A stretch of DNA of 57,198 nucleotides from Desulfocicer vacuolatum DSM 3385. GTDB taxonomy: Bacteria > Desulfobacterota > Desulfobacteria > Desulfobacterales > Desulfobacteraceae. The first letter of the stretch is position 1. Each line of letters starts with the position of its first letter. Under the pieces are notes generated by a model. That model searched no databases, was not told where the DNA came from, and saw only the letters and a list, made by a program, of their open reading frames with translations. The DNA lies in assembly GCF_900176365.1 (NCBI RefSeq), contig NZ_FWXY01000025.1, forward strand, positions 1 through 57,198. Direction: 5' to 3'. This document shows positions 10,437 through 19,142 of this stretch, in pieces. The position numbers were made by a program, and so were the translations under genes.

Positions 10437-10678
10437 ACTCGTCAGTCATAAATTTTTCGATTTGCAGCCACATAATGTGTTTCCTTGAAATTGAAATCAT
10501 TCCATGGGGTATGAATTAAGATCCTGTTTAAAATGCTTGTCCAGTGGATATAGAGGGTATTGATCTTATCTGGCTGGTAAAAAGTCCTTAGTTTTGGAAG
10601 GCTTAAGACGTACAATGAATTTTATAATCAGGCATTTAATTGCGTTAAGTAAATGCTCTGAATAGAGGTGAGTATATA

Positions 10679-13048
10679 TTGAAATTAGCGATTCGCAATG
10701 CCCTTAAAACGGATATCCTTGATGTGACACCGGCTATTATTGCGGTTTATGACACGGATTACAATATTATCTGGGTAAATAAAGCCTATCAGGAAGCGAC
10801 AGGTGTATCTCTTCAGGAGGGTGAAGGGAAAAAGTGTTACTCTATTTGGGGTCTTGAAAGGCCCTGCCGTGATTGTCCGGTGATCAAGGCAATTAAAACC
10901 GGAGCACCGCACAAAGCCGAGTTAACCCCACAGAACCAGGAATGGCTGCCATCTCAAGGTTCATGGTTATCAAAAGGTTCTCCTGTGAAAGATGAAAAGG
11001 GCTGTATTATCGGGGCAGTGGCAACGCTATCTGAAATTACCGATCGCATACAGGAGGAAAAGGCCCTGGAAGAATTCTATACCGGTCTGGACGCGCAAAT
11101 GCGGCAACGCACGGCAAAGTTGGCCGAAGCAGAGGAGATGTTGCGAATTGCATTTGAATGTTCCCCCATTGGAAAGGCCCTGGTAACGATTGAGGGACAA
11201 TTTTTAAAAATAAATACGGCACTTTGCCGGGCCGTTGGATATTCTGAAGCGGAATTGTTGACCAAAACCTTTCAGGAAATTACCCATTCAGAGGATCTTG
11301 AGCCTGATTTTGCAAACTTGACTCAGTTATTGGCGGGTGAGGTTGGGTCCTACGAAAGGGAGAAGCGTTACCTGCATAAGCAAGGACATCTTATCTGGAT
11401 ACAGGTTAATGTCTCATTGGTTTGTGACAGAGAGGGAGATCCGTTATTTTTTATCGCCCAGATTCAGGATATCACCCGACGTAAGCAGGCTGAAATTGAG
11501 TTGAAAGAAAGTAGGGATCGCTTTCATTTGCTCACCGGCCAGTTGATGGATGTAACCTGGACGGCCACTGCAGATGGGGCACATATACTGGATGTCAACC
11601 ATGCCTTTGAGATGATATACGGAATATCCGAGGCTGATTTTAGATCCAACCCCGGCCTGTGGTTTGAAATGGTTCATCCAGATGATAAAGCCATTGCAGA
11701 AGCCAGCACTGAAAAGTTGTTCAAAAATGGTCAGGCACAGGCCGAGTATCGCATTGTCCGGCCGGATGGTGAGATTCGCTGGATTCGTGACCGAAAGACC
11801 CTGATGCACGATAAAGAGGGACAGCCGGTGCTTATCGGGGGCATCGGCAGCGACATTACAGCAACAAAGACCCAGGAAATGGAAAAAACAAAGCTTCAGG
11901 AACAGTTGTTCCAGGCCCAGAAGATGGAATCGGTGGGGCGCTTAGCTGGCGGAGTGGCCCACGATTACAACAACATGCTCAGCGTAATTACAGGCTATAC
12001 TGAACTTGCCATGGATGAGGTGGAACCGAATGATCTGATTCATGAAAATCTCCAGGAAATTTTATCTGCTGCCAATCGCTCTGCGGACATTACCCGGCAA
12101 TTGCTGGCCTTTGCACGCAAACAAACCATTGCTCCGGAAGTCGTCGATTTGAACACCACCGTGGAAAATATGCTTAAGATGCTCCGGCGGCTCATCGGAG
12201 AGGATATTGATTTGGTGTGGAAAGCCGGGTCAGCTCTATGGACGATAAAAATTGATCCGGCTCAGCTTGACCAGATTTTGGCCAATCTTTGCGTTAATGC
12301 CCGGGATGCCATTGCCGATGTGGGTAAAATTACCATTAAAACCCAGAACGTCGTATTTGACGAAGCCTATTGTGCTGTTCATAAAGGCTTTCTTCCGGGA
12401 GAATATGTGATGCTGGCACTCAGAGATGACGGCGATGGTATGAACAAAGAGACCCGTGATCAGATTTTTGATCCTTTTTTTACCACAAAGCAGCTCGGCC
12501 GGGGAACCGGCTTGGGACTATCCATAGTATATGGTATTGTTAAACAAAATAATGGGTTTATCAACGTCTGCAGTGAACTGGGTGAAGGAACCACTTTTGA
12601 GCTCTACTTTCCCCGGTACCTGGGAAAGGCAGACAGAAGTCAATCCCAGAGCATAGCAGAAATTCCCCATGGAAATGGTGAGACTGTTCTGGTGGTAGAG
12701 GACGAGGTGTCGATTTTGGCCCTTATGCGAAAAATACTGGAAGGATTGAACTATAGGGTGTTGACCGCAGCTACTCCTGGCGACGCCCTGAGCATGGCCA
12801 GAGAACACTCTGAAAAAATTCTTTTACTCATAACAGACGTGGTGATGCCCGGGATGAACGGCAGGGAGCTTGCTGAACAGCTACAGGTTCTTTTCCCGGC
12901 TCTCAAATGTTTGTTTATGTCCGGCTACACAGCCAACGTTATAGCCCGCCACGGTGTTTTGGAGAAAGGGGTGCATTTTCTTCAAAAACCGGCTTCCAAA
13001 AGGGAGCTGGCCGTTAAAGTCAGAGATGTGCTGGAACATTCCAAATGA
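10679..13048 (+). CDS. Hybrid PAS sensor histidine kinase, paralogue of the preceding gene
   Basis: 789 residues from a TTG start at 10679, chosen because AGAGGTG lies 7-8 bases upstream. Three PAS regions come first; the first holds CYSIWGLERPCRDCPV, a Cys-rich motif that might sense redox or bind metal. Then comes HisKA with [20 protein letters not shown] (phospho-His 428), the ATPase domain with GTGLGLSIVYGIVKQNNGF, and a receiver with Asp 720 in LITDVVMPGMNGRE. From HisKA onward it is strongly similar to the upstream kinase, so a tandem duplication with exchanged sensor parts is likely. The 242-bp gap between the genes suggests separate promoters. Confidence 0.9.
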   Translation: MKLAIRNALKTDILDVTPAIIAVYDTDYNIIWVNKAYQEATGVSLQEGEGKKCYSIWGLERPCRDCPVIKAIKTGAPHKAELTPQNQEWLPSQGSWLSKGSPVKDEKGCIIGAVATLSEITDRIQEEKALEEFYTGLDAQMRQRTAKLAEAEEMLRIAFECSPIGKALVTIEGQFLKINTALCRAVGYSEAELLTKTFQEITHSEDLEPDFANLTQLLAGEVGSYEREKRYLHKQGHLIWIQVNVSLVCDREGDPLFFIAQIQDITRRKQAEIELKESRDRFHLLTGQLMDVTWTATADGAHILDVNHAFEMIYGISEADFRSNPGLWFEMVHPDDKAIAEASTEKLFKNGQAQAEYRIVRPDGEIRWIRDRKTLMHDKEGQPVLIGGIGSDITATKTQEMEKTKLQEQLFQAQKMESVGRLAGGVAHDYNNMLSVITGYTELAMDEVEPNDLIHENLQEILSAANRSADITRQLLAFARKQTIAPEVVDLNTTVENMLKMLRRLIGEDIDLVWKAGSALWTIKIDPAQLDQILANLCVNARDAIADVGKITIKTQNVVFDEAYCAVHKGFLPGEYVMLALRDDGDGMNKETRDQIFDPFFTTKQLGRGTGLGLSIVYGIVKQNNGFINVCSELGEGTTFELYFPRYLGKADRSQSQSIAEIPHGNGETVLVVEDEVSILALMRKILEGLNYRVLTAATPGDALSMAREHSEKILLLITDVVMPGMNGRELAEQLQVLFPALKCLFMSGYTANVIARHGVLEKGVHFLQKPASKRELAVKVRDVLEHSK

Positions 13049-13179
13049 ACGGGAAATGGGGTATTCCGCGGTTATAAAAATGAAAAATCAGAGGATGAAA
13101 AGCAAACCATACAATAAAACCATTTGGAATGTTGCTTAAAATTTACAAGAATGTCGTTTTCGTGTTTGGTATACTCTTC

Positions 13180-13209
13180 TTGTCATTTCTATTAAAGATG
13201 TGATAATAC
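13180..13209 (+). promoter_or_regulatory. Possible sigma-70 promoter for the amino-acid ABC operon
   Basis: TTGTCA at 13180-13185, an 18-bp spacer and TAATAC at 13204-13209, about 80 bases before the binding-protein gene. Fair match to consensus, no independent support. Confidence 0.35.
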
Positions 13210-13289
13210 CTTCTTTTTGTGTATAAGATATCAAGAGCTTGAGTATTAAGCAAAATTGATTTTTTTAATTATCAGGAGAGTATTTTACC

Positions 13290-14027
13290 ATGTTGAAAAA
13301 AAGTATAATGATTGCGTTAATTCTTTTCATGTGTGTTCCCAGTGCATTTTCACAAACAAACATCACCGTTGCCTCTGATGCCACATGGCCCCCCATGGAG
13401 TATGTGAACAAAGACAAAACCATCACAGGTTTTGCCCCGGAACTGCTGGCTGCCATGGAAAAGGTCAGTGATATTAAGTTTGATATTCGAAACACAGCCT
13501 GGGACGGTATTTTTGCAGGCCTTGCCGCAGGTAAGTATGACATGATTGCATCCTCTGTTTCCATCACAGACGTCCGTAAGAAGGTCATGACTTTCAGTGA
13601 TCCTTATTTTGAAGTAAAGCAGGGTGTCATCGCAAAAAAAGGTGCAAATATTAAATCCAAGGCAGATTTGGCCGGTAAAAAAGCCGGTGCCCAGATCGGC
13701 ACCACAGGCTTCCTGGTGACACGAAAAATCAAAGGGGTTACCATGAAATCCTATGATGAAATCGGCCTTGCTGTGGAAGATTTATATAACGGTCGCATTG
13801 ATGTTGTGGTGTGTGATGATGCTGTTGCTGCCGATTATGCGCTTACAAATGAACAGTATTCCAAGGATTTGTCCCTTGCTTTTTTGTTGAAATCTGATAC
13901 CCCGGAATATCTGGGTTTTGCTTTTAAAAAAGGCGCATCCCAGGATAAACTCAAACTGGTTAATGATGCTTTGAAAAAAGTAAAAGAGTCCGGTGAATAC
14001 GATAGAATTTTTAATAAATGGTTCTAA
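13290..14027 (+). CDS. Polar amino-acid ABC transporter, periplasmic binding protein
   Basis: 245 residues with a signal peptide (KK, a hydrophobic core, then AFS-Q at about residues 21-22). The mature part has family 3 solute-binding motifs: DATWPPMEYVNKD near the start, IASSVSITDVRKKVMTFSDPY and GKKAGAQIGTTG. Such proteins bind polar amino acids (Arg, His, Gln and relatives); exact ligand not deducible. AGGAG lies just upstream of the ATG. The permease and ATPase genes follow after a 231-bp gap that holds a long palindrome, which could stabilise this transcript end and give an excess of binding protein over membrane parts. Confidence 0.9.
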   Translation: MLKKSIMIALILFMCVPSAFSQTNITVASDATWPPMEYVNKDKTITGFAPELLAAMEKVSDIKFDIRNTAWDGIFAGLAAGKYDMIASSVSITDVRKKVMTFSDPYFEVKQGVIAKKGANIKSKADLAGKKAGAQIGTTGFLVTRKIKGVTMKSYDEIGLAVEDLYNGRIDVVVCDDAVAADYALTNEQYSKDLSLAFLLKSDTPEYLGFAFKKGASQDKLKLVNDALKKVKESGEYDRIFNKWF

Positions 14028-14039
14028 TCAATTAAATTT

Positions 14040-14219
14040 CCGGTATATATTTTGTAAATATTCGGGTTGGTTTTGTAAATGTTTGGCCAGTGCCCATCTT
14101 CGCTTAGTTGGGACTGCGTAGCATACTATTGCTATGTGAGCAGGTCCAAATGAGTGAAGATAGTGTACTGCCCGAATATTTACATATTTTTGTTACCGGA
14201 GAGAATGAAAAGGTAGCTG
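14040..14219. repeat. 180-bp imperfect palindrome between binding-protein and permease genes
   Basis: Outer arms CCGGTA (14040-14045) and TACCGG (14214-14219). Next come GTAAATATTCGGG (14054-14066) and CCCGAATATTTAC (14171-14183). Inner arms begin CATCTTCGCTTAG and end TGAGTGAAGATAG, pairing with G-U tolerance around a loop near 14126-14133. As RNA it would form one long hairpin. It may protect the upstream mRNA, attenuate read-through, or be a miniature mobile element. Confidence 0.75.
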
Positions 14220-14258
14220 CTTTTTCACATAAAAAAAATAATAATCTGGAGTGCCAAA

Positions 14259-15056
14259 ATGGCAGACAAAAGTCATCCCATTAACATAGAAGTCGGCGAC
14301 GGTGCAGCCATCCCTGTAAAAAAAGACAAAGGACTGGTAAATGCCTGGTCCATATCCTTTTTTGGCGCCATTGGTTGTATTATTTATCTCTGCCTCGTAG
14401 ACCCGGATATGTATTGGGAAGTGTTAAAATTCTTACCGGACGGAATCCTGGTCACCTTTCAGGTCACCATTGCCTCCATTTTTCTGTCTTTAATTATAGG
14501 GCTTTTCACCGGTTTGGGACGTATTTCAGACAACAAAATAATCAATACCGTTGCATCAACCTATGTGGAGATTGTGCGGGGTATTCCTTTGTTGGTTCAG
14601 CTTTTTTATATTTATTACGCCCTGGGGCGTTTTGAATTTTTGCAGATCTCAGAATTACCGTCAGCCATCATTGCCATGGGAATCTGTTATGGCGCTTATA
14701 TGGGAGAGGTGTTCAGGGCCGGAATTGCATCCATTGACAAAGGGCAGGGCGAAGCGGCCCGATCCCTTGGATTTAACAAGACGCAAACCATGTTCATGGT
14801 TATTTTACCCCAGTCATGGAAAACCATTCTTCCTCCTGTGGGAAATGAATTTATTGCCCTTTTAAAGGACAGTTCCCTTGTTTCCATTCTGGCCGTTGCC
14901 GATATATTGAGGCGGGGACGTGAGTTTGCCAGCGTGACTTTCAGTTATTTTGAGGCATACACCATGGTTGCCCTGGTATATCTTGTGATTACCCTTATTT
15001 TATCCAAAGCCGTAAGCAAAATGGAAGAAAGGTTAAATTATTATGAAGGCTACTGA
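14259..15056 (+). CDS. Polar amino-acid ABC transporter, permease
   Basis: 265 residues, HisMQ/GlnP-type permease with several membrane spans. The cytoplasmic EAA loop is clear: [20 protein letters not shown] followed by [32 protein letters not shown] is typical of the family. The N-terminus has an extra hydrophilic stretch of about 30 residues before the first helix. The 3' end overlaps the ATPase gene by 14 bp. A single permease gene implies a homodimeric channel, since no second permease is present. Confidence 0.9.
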   Translation: MADKSHPINIEVGDGAAIPVKKDKGLVNAWSISFFGAIGCIIYLCLVDPDMYWEVLKFLPDGILVTFQVTIASIFLSLIIGLFTGLGRISDNKIINTVASTYVEIVRGIPLLVQLFYIYYALGRFEFLQISELPSAIIAMGICYGAYMGEVFRAGIASIDKGQGEAARSLGFNKTQTMFMVILPQSWKTILPPVGNEFIALLKDSSLVSILAVADILRRGREFASVTFSYFEAYTMVALVYLVITLILSKAVSKMEERLNYYEGY

Positions 15057-15783
15057 TGCCATTATTCAAATAAAAGACGTTTATAAATATTTTGGTAACT
15101 TATGCGCCTTGGATGACATTAATCTTGATATTTCACCCGGGGAAAAAGTGGTGGTCATCGGCCCTTCCGGTTCTGGAAAGTCAACCATGCTGCGCTCCAT
15201 TAACCGCCTGGAGGAGATAGACAAGGGCCATATCATCATTGACGGCAAAGATATAAATGATAGAGATAACGATATCAATGCCATTCGCCAGGAACTTGGC
15301 ATGGTTTTTCAAAGCTTTAACCTTTTTCCCCATAAAACCGTGCTGGGAAATCTTATGATGGCCCCCATGAAATTGAAAAAGCTGTCAAAAAATGAAGCTG
15401 AAAAAATTGCCATGGAACTTCTGCATAAAGTGGGAATCAGTGATAAAGCCCACGTATATCCCAAAATGTTATCCGGTGGTCAGCAGCAACGGGTGGCCAT
15501 TGCCAGGGCTTTGGCAATGAATCCCAAAATAATGCTTTTTGATGAACCCACGTCTGCCCTTGATCCTGAAATGATCGGTGAGGTACTGGATGTTATGGTG
15601 AATCTTGCCAAGGAGGGGATGACAATGGTTTGTGTCACCCATGAAATGGGATTTGCCAGGGAAGTTGCCGATAAAGTGATTTTTATGGATAAAGGAAAAA
15701 TCATTGAGACCGGTACGCCAGAGCATTTTTTCAGTGCCCCTGAGCACGATAGAACCAAATTATTTCTATCCCAGATTTTGTAA
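15043..15783 (+). CDS. Polar amino-acid ABC transporter, ATP-binding protein (GlnQ/HisP type)
   Basis: 246 residues. Walker A is [12 protein letters not shown], the signature [17 protein letters not shown], Walker [16 protein letters not shown], and the H-loop [19 protein letters not shown]. All motifs are intact and typical of the amino-acid import ATPase group. The start lies inside the permease gene, indicating coupled translation. No terminator is obvious in the 215-bp stretch that follows. Confidence 0.93.
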   Translation: MKATDAIIQIKDVYKYFGNLCALDDINLDISPGEKVVVIGPSGSGKSTMLRSINRLEEIDKGHIIIDGKDINDRDNDINAIRQELGMVFQSFNLFPHKTVLGNLMMAPMKLKKLSKNEAEKIAMELLHKVGISDKAHVYPKMLSGGQQQRVAIARALAMNPKIMLFDEPTSALDPEMIGEVLDVMVNLAKEGMTMVCVTHEMGFAREVADKVIFMDKGKIIETGTPEHFFSAPEHDRTKLFLSQIL

Positions 15784-16031
15784 ATTAAGCTATGCTGCTG
15801 CATTGTCATCACTTGATTTTAGGGTTGCCCGTTTTCAAATATGCTGCGGCGTAATACTCTGTCGCATGTTTAATTCTAAATCTTGCCTTGACTGTACACT
15901 ACTGCAACGTCAAGTCTTAATTTTAGGATAGCTGATTCTGAACAGGTCAGGGATACACTGCTCTGGGAGATCTATCATTCTAAATCCCGGCCTTTACTAT
16001 GCACTACTTTTTTTCATGGGGGGGATATTTT

Positions 16032-16442
16032 ATGTGTGATCAAAATACTCCAATCTGTTTTAAACATCTTCCGGATAAAACAGATCCCGTAGCGCCGCCA
16101 TCCCAACAAAGCCGGGAAGAGTCCCAAGAAGATGAGGTTTTTGACCGGGGTATCCTTTGTGCGGCATGTGGGCATCTCATCACCCATGGAAATGAAGAAA
16201 TTTCCATAAATGGGGCCCACCGGCACGTGTTTGCCAATCCATATGGTCTGGTTTTTGAAACTGCATGTTATAAAAAAGCCATGGGATGCGTGGTCACAGG
16301 ACAGCCATCGGATGAATTTACCTGGTTCCCCGGTTATCGGTGGCAGATTGCCCATTGCAGGGGATGTTTCAACCATCTCGGATGGCGATTTTCATCCGCT
16401 TCAAACGTTTTTTTCTGCCTGATATCTCATCAGTTAATATGA
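16032..16442 (+). CDS. Single-domain CULT (cereblon thalidomide-binding-like) protein
   Basis: 136 residues from the ATG at 16032, which has a GGGGGG-type ribosome site; an upstream in-frame ATG at 15999 is less likely. Zinc ligands are C43/C46 (CAAC) and C109/C112 (CRGC). W98, W104, W118 and F120 have exactly the spacing of the aromatic cage of human cereblon (W380, W386, W400, F402). Residues 1-38 are a hydrophilic tail. Stand-alone CULT proteins are known in some bacteria, but their natural role is unsettled; the human domain binds cyclic imides, including C-terminal cyclic imides on proteins. It lies just before cobalamin riboswitch 2, probably as an independent gene. Confidence 0.88.
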   Translation: MCDQNTPICFKHLPDKTDPVAPPSQQSREESQEDEVFDRGILCAACGHLITHGNEEISINGAHRHVFANPYGLVFETACYKKAMGCVVTGQPSDEFTWFPGYRWQIAHCRGCFNHLGWRFSSASNVFFCLISHQLI

Positions 16443-16481
16443 TTCTCGTCCCCGGGTCAGATTTAGCCTGTGGAAAAAATA

Positions 16482-16510
16482 TTGACAGATATGGATGGGT
16501 TGGGTACTTT
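16482..16510 (+). promoter_or_regulatory. Sigma-70-type promoter of riboswitch operon 2
   Basis: TTGACA at 16482-16487, a 17-bp spacer and TACTTT at 16505-16510, directly before riboswitch 2. Same geometry as the promoter at 1406-1434. Confidence 0.65.
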
Positions 16511-16516
16511 TGTTCT

Positions 16517-16702
16517 GTTTCAGGTGCCATTGGCCCAACAGGGAATCCCGTGAAAATCGGGAACGAGCCCATCGCTGTAATCGGGGACTAACACTGCAAT
16601 TATGTCACTGGAAGGCATGGAACGGTGAGGAATAACTCCTTATCTCCATGTTCCGGGAAGACGCGGTGAAGCGGATGATCCGAAAGTCAGAAGACCTGCC
16701 TG
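16517..16702 (+). ncRNA. Cobalamin (AdoCbl-type) riboswitch 2
   Basis: CAGGTGCCATTGGCCCAACA, GGGAATCCCGTGAAAATCGG, GAGCCCATCGCTGTAATCGG and the B12-box-like GTCAGAAGACCTGCC occur in order. A terminator follows at 16766. The element closely resembles the copy at 1441, most of the differences being in the variable arm. It probably represses btuR and cbiK when adenosylcobalamin is plentiful. Confidence 0.93.
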
Positions 16703-16765
16703 AAAAAAAGGAAGATGATGCATGGGAATGCGCATGGTCCAATGGTCTAATGGATAAAAAAGGGA

Positions 16766-16808
16766 AATCCACGGATTGATGGTTATCGGTCCGTGGATTT
16801 TTGTTTTT
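16766..16808 (+). terminator. Riboswitch-linked intrinsic terminator 2
   Basis: Stem AAATCCACGGA (16766-16776) pairs with TCCGTGGATTT (16790-16800), followed by TTGTTTTT. It is the expression platform of riboswitch 2 and parallels terminator 1. Confidence 0.85.
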
Positions 16809-16844
16809 GGCGGGCTGAAAATTCAAAAAAAGGAAAGAAAAATG

Positions 16845-16935
16845 ATATAACCGCCATGGGCGGACCGTACTCCAAACCGGCTCTGCCCACAACAAAGCAT
16901 GAAATACGCCTCTGATTGGCGGAGTATTTCATATA
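16845..16935 (-). repeat. Dispersed hairpin repeat, unit A, in the btuR leader
   Basis: Full unit A in reverse orientation between the riboswitch terminator and btuR: ATAACCGCCATGGGCGGA at one end, GGAGTATTTCATATAAA at the other. The btuR ribosome site (AAGGAGAG) starts directly after it, so the repeat is transcribed as part of the 5' leader. Confidence 0.85.
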
Positions 16936-16949
16936 AAGGAGAGTGAGCA

Positions 16950-17471
16950 ATGGAAAAAGGGTTACTCATGGTAAATACCGGAAACGGTAAAGGAAAAACA
17001 ACCGCGGCCCTGGGTCAGACATTCCGGGCACTGGGTCATGGCAAAAAAATCTGCATCATTCAGTTTATTAAAGGAGACTGGAAGTACGGGGAACTTTATT
17101 CCATGGAAAGATTCATTGATCTGGTGGATTTTTATGTCATGGGTAATGGATTTACTTTTAAATCCAATGATCTTGAAAAGGACAGAACCATTGCCCTTAA
17201 AGGATGGGACCTGGCCAGGGAAAAACTTGTGTCCAATGAGTATTTCATGGTCCTTTTGGATGAGCTCACCTACCTGATGACCCTTGGGTTTCTGGAAACG
17301 GAAACCATTTTAGACACCATTACCCATCGAAGAGAGGATCTTCATGTGGTGGTTACCGGACGATATGCCCCCCAGAAGCTCATTGACTCCGCAGACCTTG
17401 TCACAGACATGCATGAGGTGAAACATCCTTATCAGAATGGAATCCTTGCCCAAAAAGGAATTGAATTTTAA
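16950..17471 (+). CDS. btuR: Cob(I)alamin/corrinoid adenosyltransferase (BtuR/CobO type)
   Basis: 173 residues, normal family length. The ATP-binding loop GNGKGKTTAALGQTFRALGH is at the N-terminus, and later segments VLLDELTYL and VVTGRYAPQKLIDSADLVTD are typical of the CobA/CobO/BtuR group. The enzyme transfers the 5'-deoxyadenosyl group from ATP to the cobalt of the corrin. It is the first gene behind riboswitch 2 and is preceded by a hairpin repeat and an AAGGAG site. Regulation by its own product class fits a B12-synthesis or salvage role. Confidence 0.93.
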   Translation: MEKGLLMVNTGNGKGKTTAALGQTFRALGHGKKICIIQFIKGDWKYGELYSMERFIDLVDFYVMGNGFTFKSNDLEKDRTIALKGWDLAREKLVSNEYFMVLLDELTYLMTLGFLETETILDTITHRREDLHVVVTGRYAPQKLIDSADLVTDMHEVKHPYQNGILAQKGIEF

Positions 17472-17612
17472 GGTATGCTTTATTTTTCAGTTTACATTTT
17501 TGAAAAAGATATACCCATTTCCCGGGAAAATTTGATTAAAAAATTTAAACTGCTTTTAACGTTGTATGAAAGATGCCGATTTTAGATTTAAAATTATTTA
17601 TCAGGAGTATAT

Positions 17613-18410
17613 ATGAGCCAAGTTGATCGCCACAAAGACCGACAAGAAGTTCCCATTATTCTCACCGCCTTTGGCACCACTGCCAAAGCTTTTTCAACCT
17701 ATGAAAAAATGGACGCTGTTTTTAAAGAAGAATTTCCCAACCTGAATATCATATGGACATACTCTTCCCGCATGGTAAAATATGCGTTAAAAAAGGATAA
17801 AAATCTTGACTTAAAAGATCCCGGAGAGGTCCTGTCCGAACTTCAGAACCGGGGCTGTCAATGGGCTGTTCTTCAGTCGTTACACCTCATCGGAGGGCAT
17901 GAGCTTCATCGTCTGGCTGCCGAGCGTAACCAGGTGGACATGCGTCTTTCCCTTGGACTTCCCCTGCTCTCTTCTCCCAGAGATTACCAAGAAGTGGCAA
18001 AGGCCCTGGCACCGGTGGTTCAGAAAAATGAAGATGAAGCTGTTGTGGTGGTGGGACACGGAACGGATCATCCCTCCTGGACCTCTTATTTTGCCCTGGA
18101 AGCCATCATGAGAAAAGAGTATGGTCCCCGGGTGTTCAGCGGTGTGGTGGAGGGATTCCCCGAGATGGAAGAGACCCTGGACAGGATTTTGAAAAGGGGA
18201 TTTAAAAAAGTTCGCATTATTCCTTTGATGCTGGTGGCTGGGGTCCATTTCATCGAAGACTTGACCCAAGAGGAAGATTCCTGGCAAAAGACATTTGAAG
18301 CAAAAGGCCTTGAGGTGTCTGTGGTTCCCCACGGGGTGGGTCACCTGGATGGGGTCACCCGGGTTTTTTGCAGACATATCAGTGAAGCACTGGACGTTAT
18401 TCCCCTTTAA
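17613..18410 (+). CDS. cbiK: Sirohydrochlorin cobaltochelatase, anaerobic pathway
   Basis: 265 residues. CbiK signatures: PIILTAFGTTAKAFSTYEKM at the start, VVVGHGTDHPSW (metal/base histidine) in the middle, and PLMLVAGVHFIEDL, whose His fits the second metal-binding site. The enzyme inserts Co2+ into sirohydrochlorin or its precorrin-2 form early in anaerobic B12 synthesis. No export signal is seen, unlike the periplasmic CbiK form known in Desulfovibrio. It lies 141 bp after btuR on the same strand, has a good AGGAG site, and is probably in the same riboswitch-controlled unit. Confidence 0.93.
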   Translation: MSQVDRHKDRQEVPIILTAFGTTAKAFSTYEKMDAVFKEEFPNLNIIWTYSSRMVKYALKKDKNLDLKDPGEVLSELQNRGCQWAVLQSLHLIGGHELHRLAAERNQVDMRLSLGLPLLSSPRDYQEVAKALAPVVQKNEDEAVVVVGHGTDHPSWTSYFALEAIMRKEYGPRVFSGVVEGFPEMEETLDRILKRGFKKVRIIPLMLVAGVHFIEDLTQEEDSWQKTFEAKGLEVSVVPHGVGHLDGVTRVFCRHISEALDVIPL

Positions 18411-18430
18411 TGTCAAAATGGGGATGTTTT

Positions 18431-18487
18431 TTCTTTGTTGTGGGCGGACCGGTGTCAGAAAAAGGGTTCGCCCCGGCAGTTACACCC
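18431..18487 (+). repeat. Truncated unit A repeat
   Basis: TTTGTTGTGGGCGGACC through CGCCCCGGCAGTTACA matches only the second hairpin of unit A. It sits between cbiK and the tautomerase gene. Confidence 0.65.
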
Positions 18488-18535
18488 ATAATGTAAATTG
18501 GTTTTTTCCACAATTAAGACAAAGGAGCGTTTTTT

Positions 18536-18736
18536 ATGCCCTACGTGAACATTAAAATCACCAATGAGGATGTCACCAAAGAGCAAAAACTGGCATTGAT
18601 AAAAGGTGCCACCCAGCTTCTGGTGGATGTGCTCGGTAAAAATCCCGCCACCACGGTGGTGGTCATTGACGAGGTGGAAACGGACAACTGGGGCATAGGC
18701 GGTGAATGTGTCACTCAGTTGAGAAAACAGAAATAA
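18536..18736 (+). CDS. 4-oxalocrotonate tautomerase family protein
   Basis: 66 residues starting MPYVNIKIT. Removing Met exposes Pro, the catalytic base of this superfamily. VTKEQKLALIKGATQLLVDV and VVVIDEVETDNWGIGG fit the beta-alpha-beta fold and active-site loop of small 4-OT subunits. Such proteins form hexamers and tautomerise enol/keto acids; many chromosomal copies have no known substrate. It is followed at 9 bp by a YccF-like gene, probably cotranscribed. Confidence 0.88.
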   Translation: MPYVNIKITNEDVTKEQKLALIKGATQLLVDVLGKNPATTVVVIDEVETDNWGIGGECVTQLRKQK

Positions 18737-18745
18737 GGAGCAGCA

Positions 18746-19132
18746 ATGAGATTATTATTAAACATTCTCTGGTTTGTTTTTGGTGGCGGCGTGATTTCCT
18801 GGTTTTTATGGGTATTATTAGGCTGCCTGCTGTTTATCACCATTGTGGGCATTCCCTTTGCTTATGCTGCGTTCAGAATCGCAGGTTTTGCCGCCTTTCC
18901 CTTTGGAAAAGAGCTTGTGGACGCCAGGGAACTGGGGGATGAAAGAATTGCGGGCACCGGACTTGCCAATTTTTTATGGATCATTTTTGCCGGTATCTGG
19001 CTTGCCATTTCACATATTGTTGCGGGGGCAAGTCTTTGCTTGACCATCATCGGTATTCCCTTTGGATTTGCCCATTTCAGACTGGCGGCGGTGTGTTTTG
19101 CCCCACTTGGGAAAAAACCGGTGGAGATATAG
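18746..19132 (+). CDS. YccF-family inner-membrane protein
   Basis: 128 residues with two related hydrophobic halves, each bearing the hallmark ITIVGIPFAYAAFR / LTIIGIPFGFAHFRLA and a following PFGK or PLGK. This internal duplication is typical of YccF (DUF307). Four or so membrane segments are likely. The molecular role of the family is not established. Ribosome site AAGGAG precedes the ATG. The gene converges on the PhoD-like gene with a 10-bp gap and no clear terminator. Confidence 0.85.
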   Translation: MRLLLNILWFVFGGGVISWFLWVLLGCLLFITIVGIPFAYAAFRIAGFAAFPFGKELVDARELGDERIAGTGLANFLWIIFAGIWLAISHIVAGASLCLTIIGIPFGFAHFRLAAVCFAPLGKKPVEI

Positions 19133-19142
19133 CCAGCAGACC

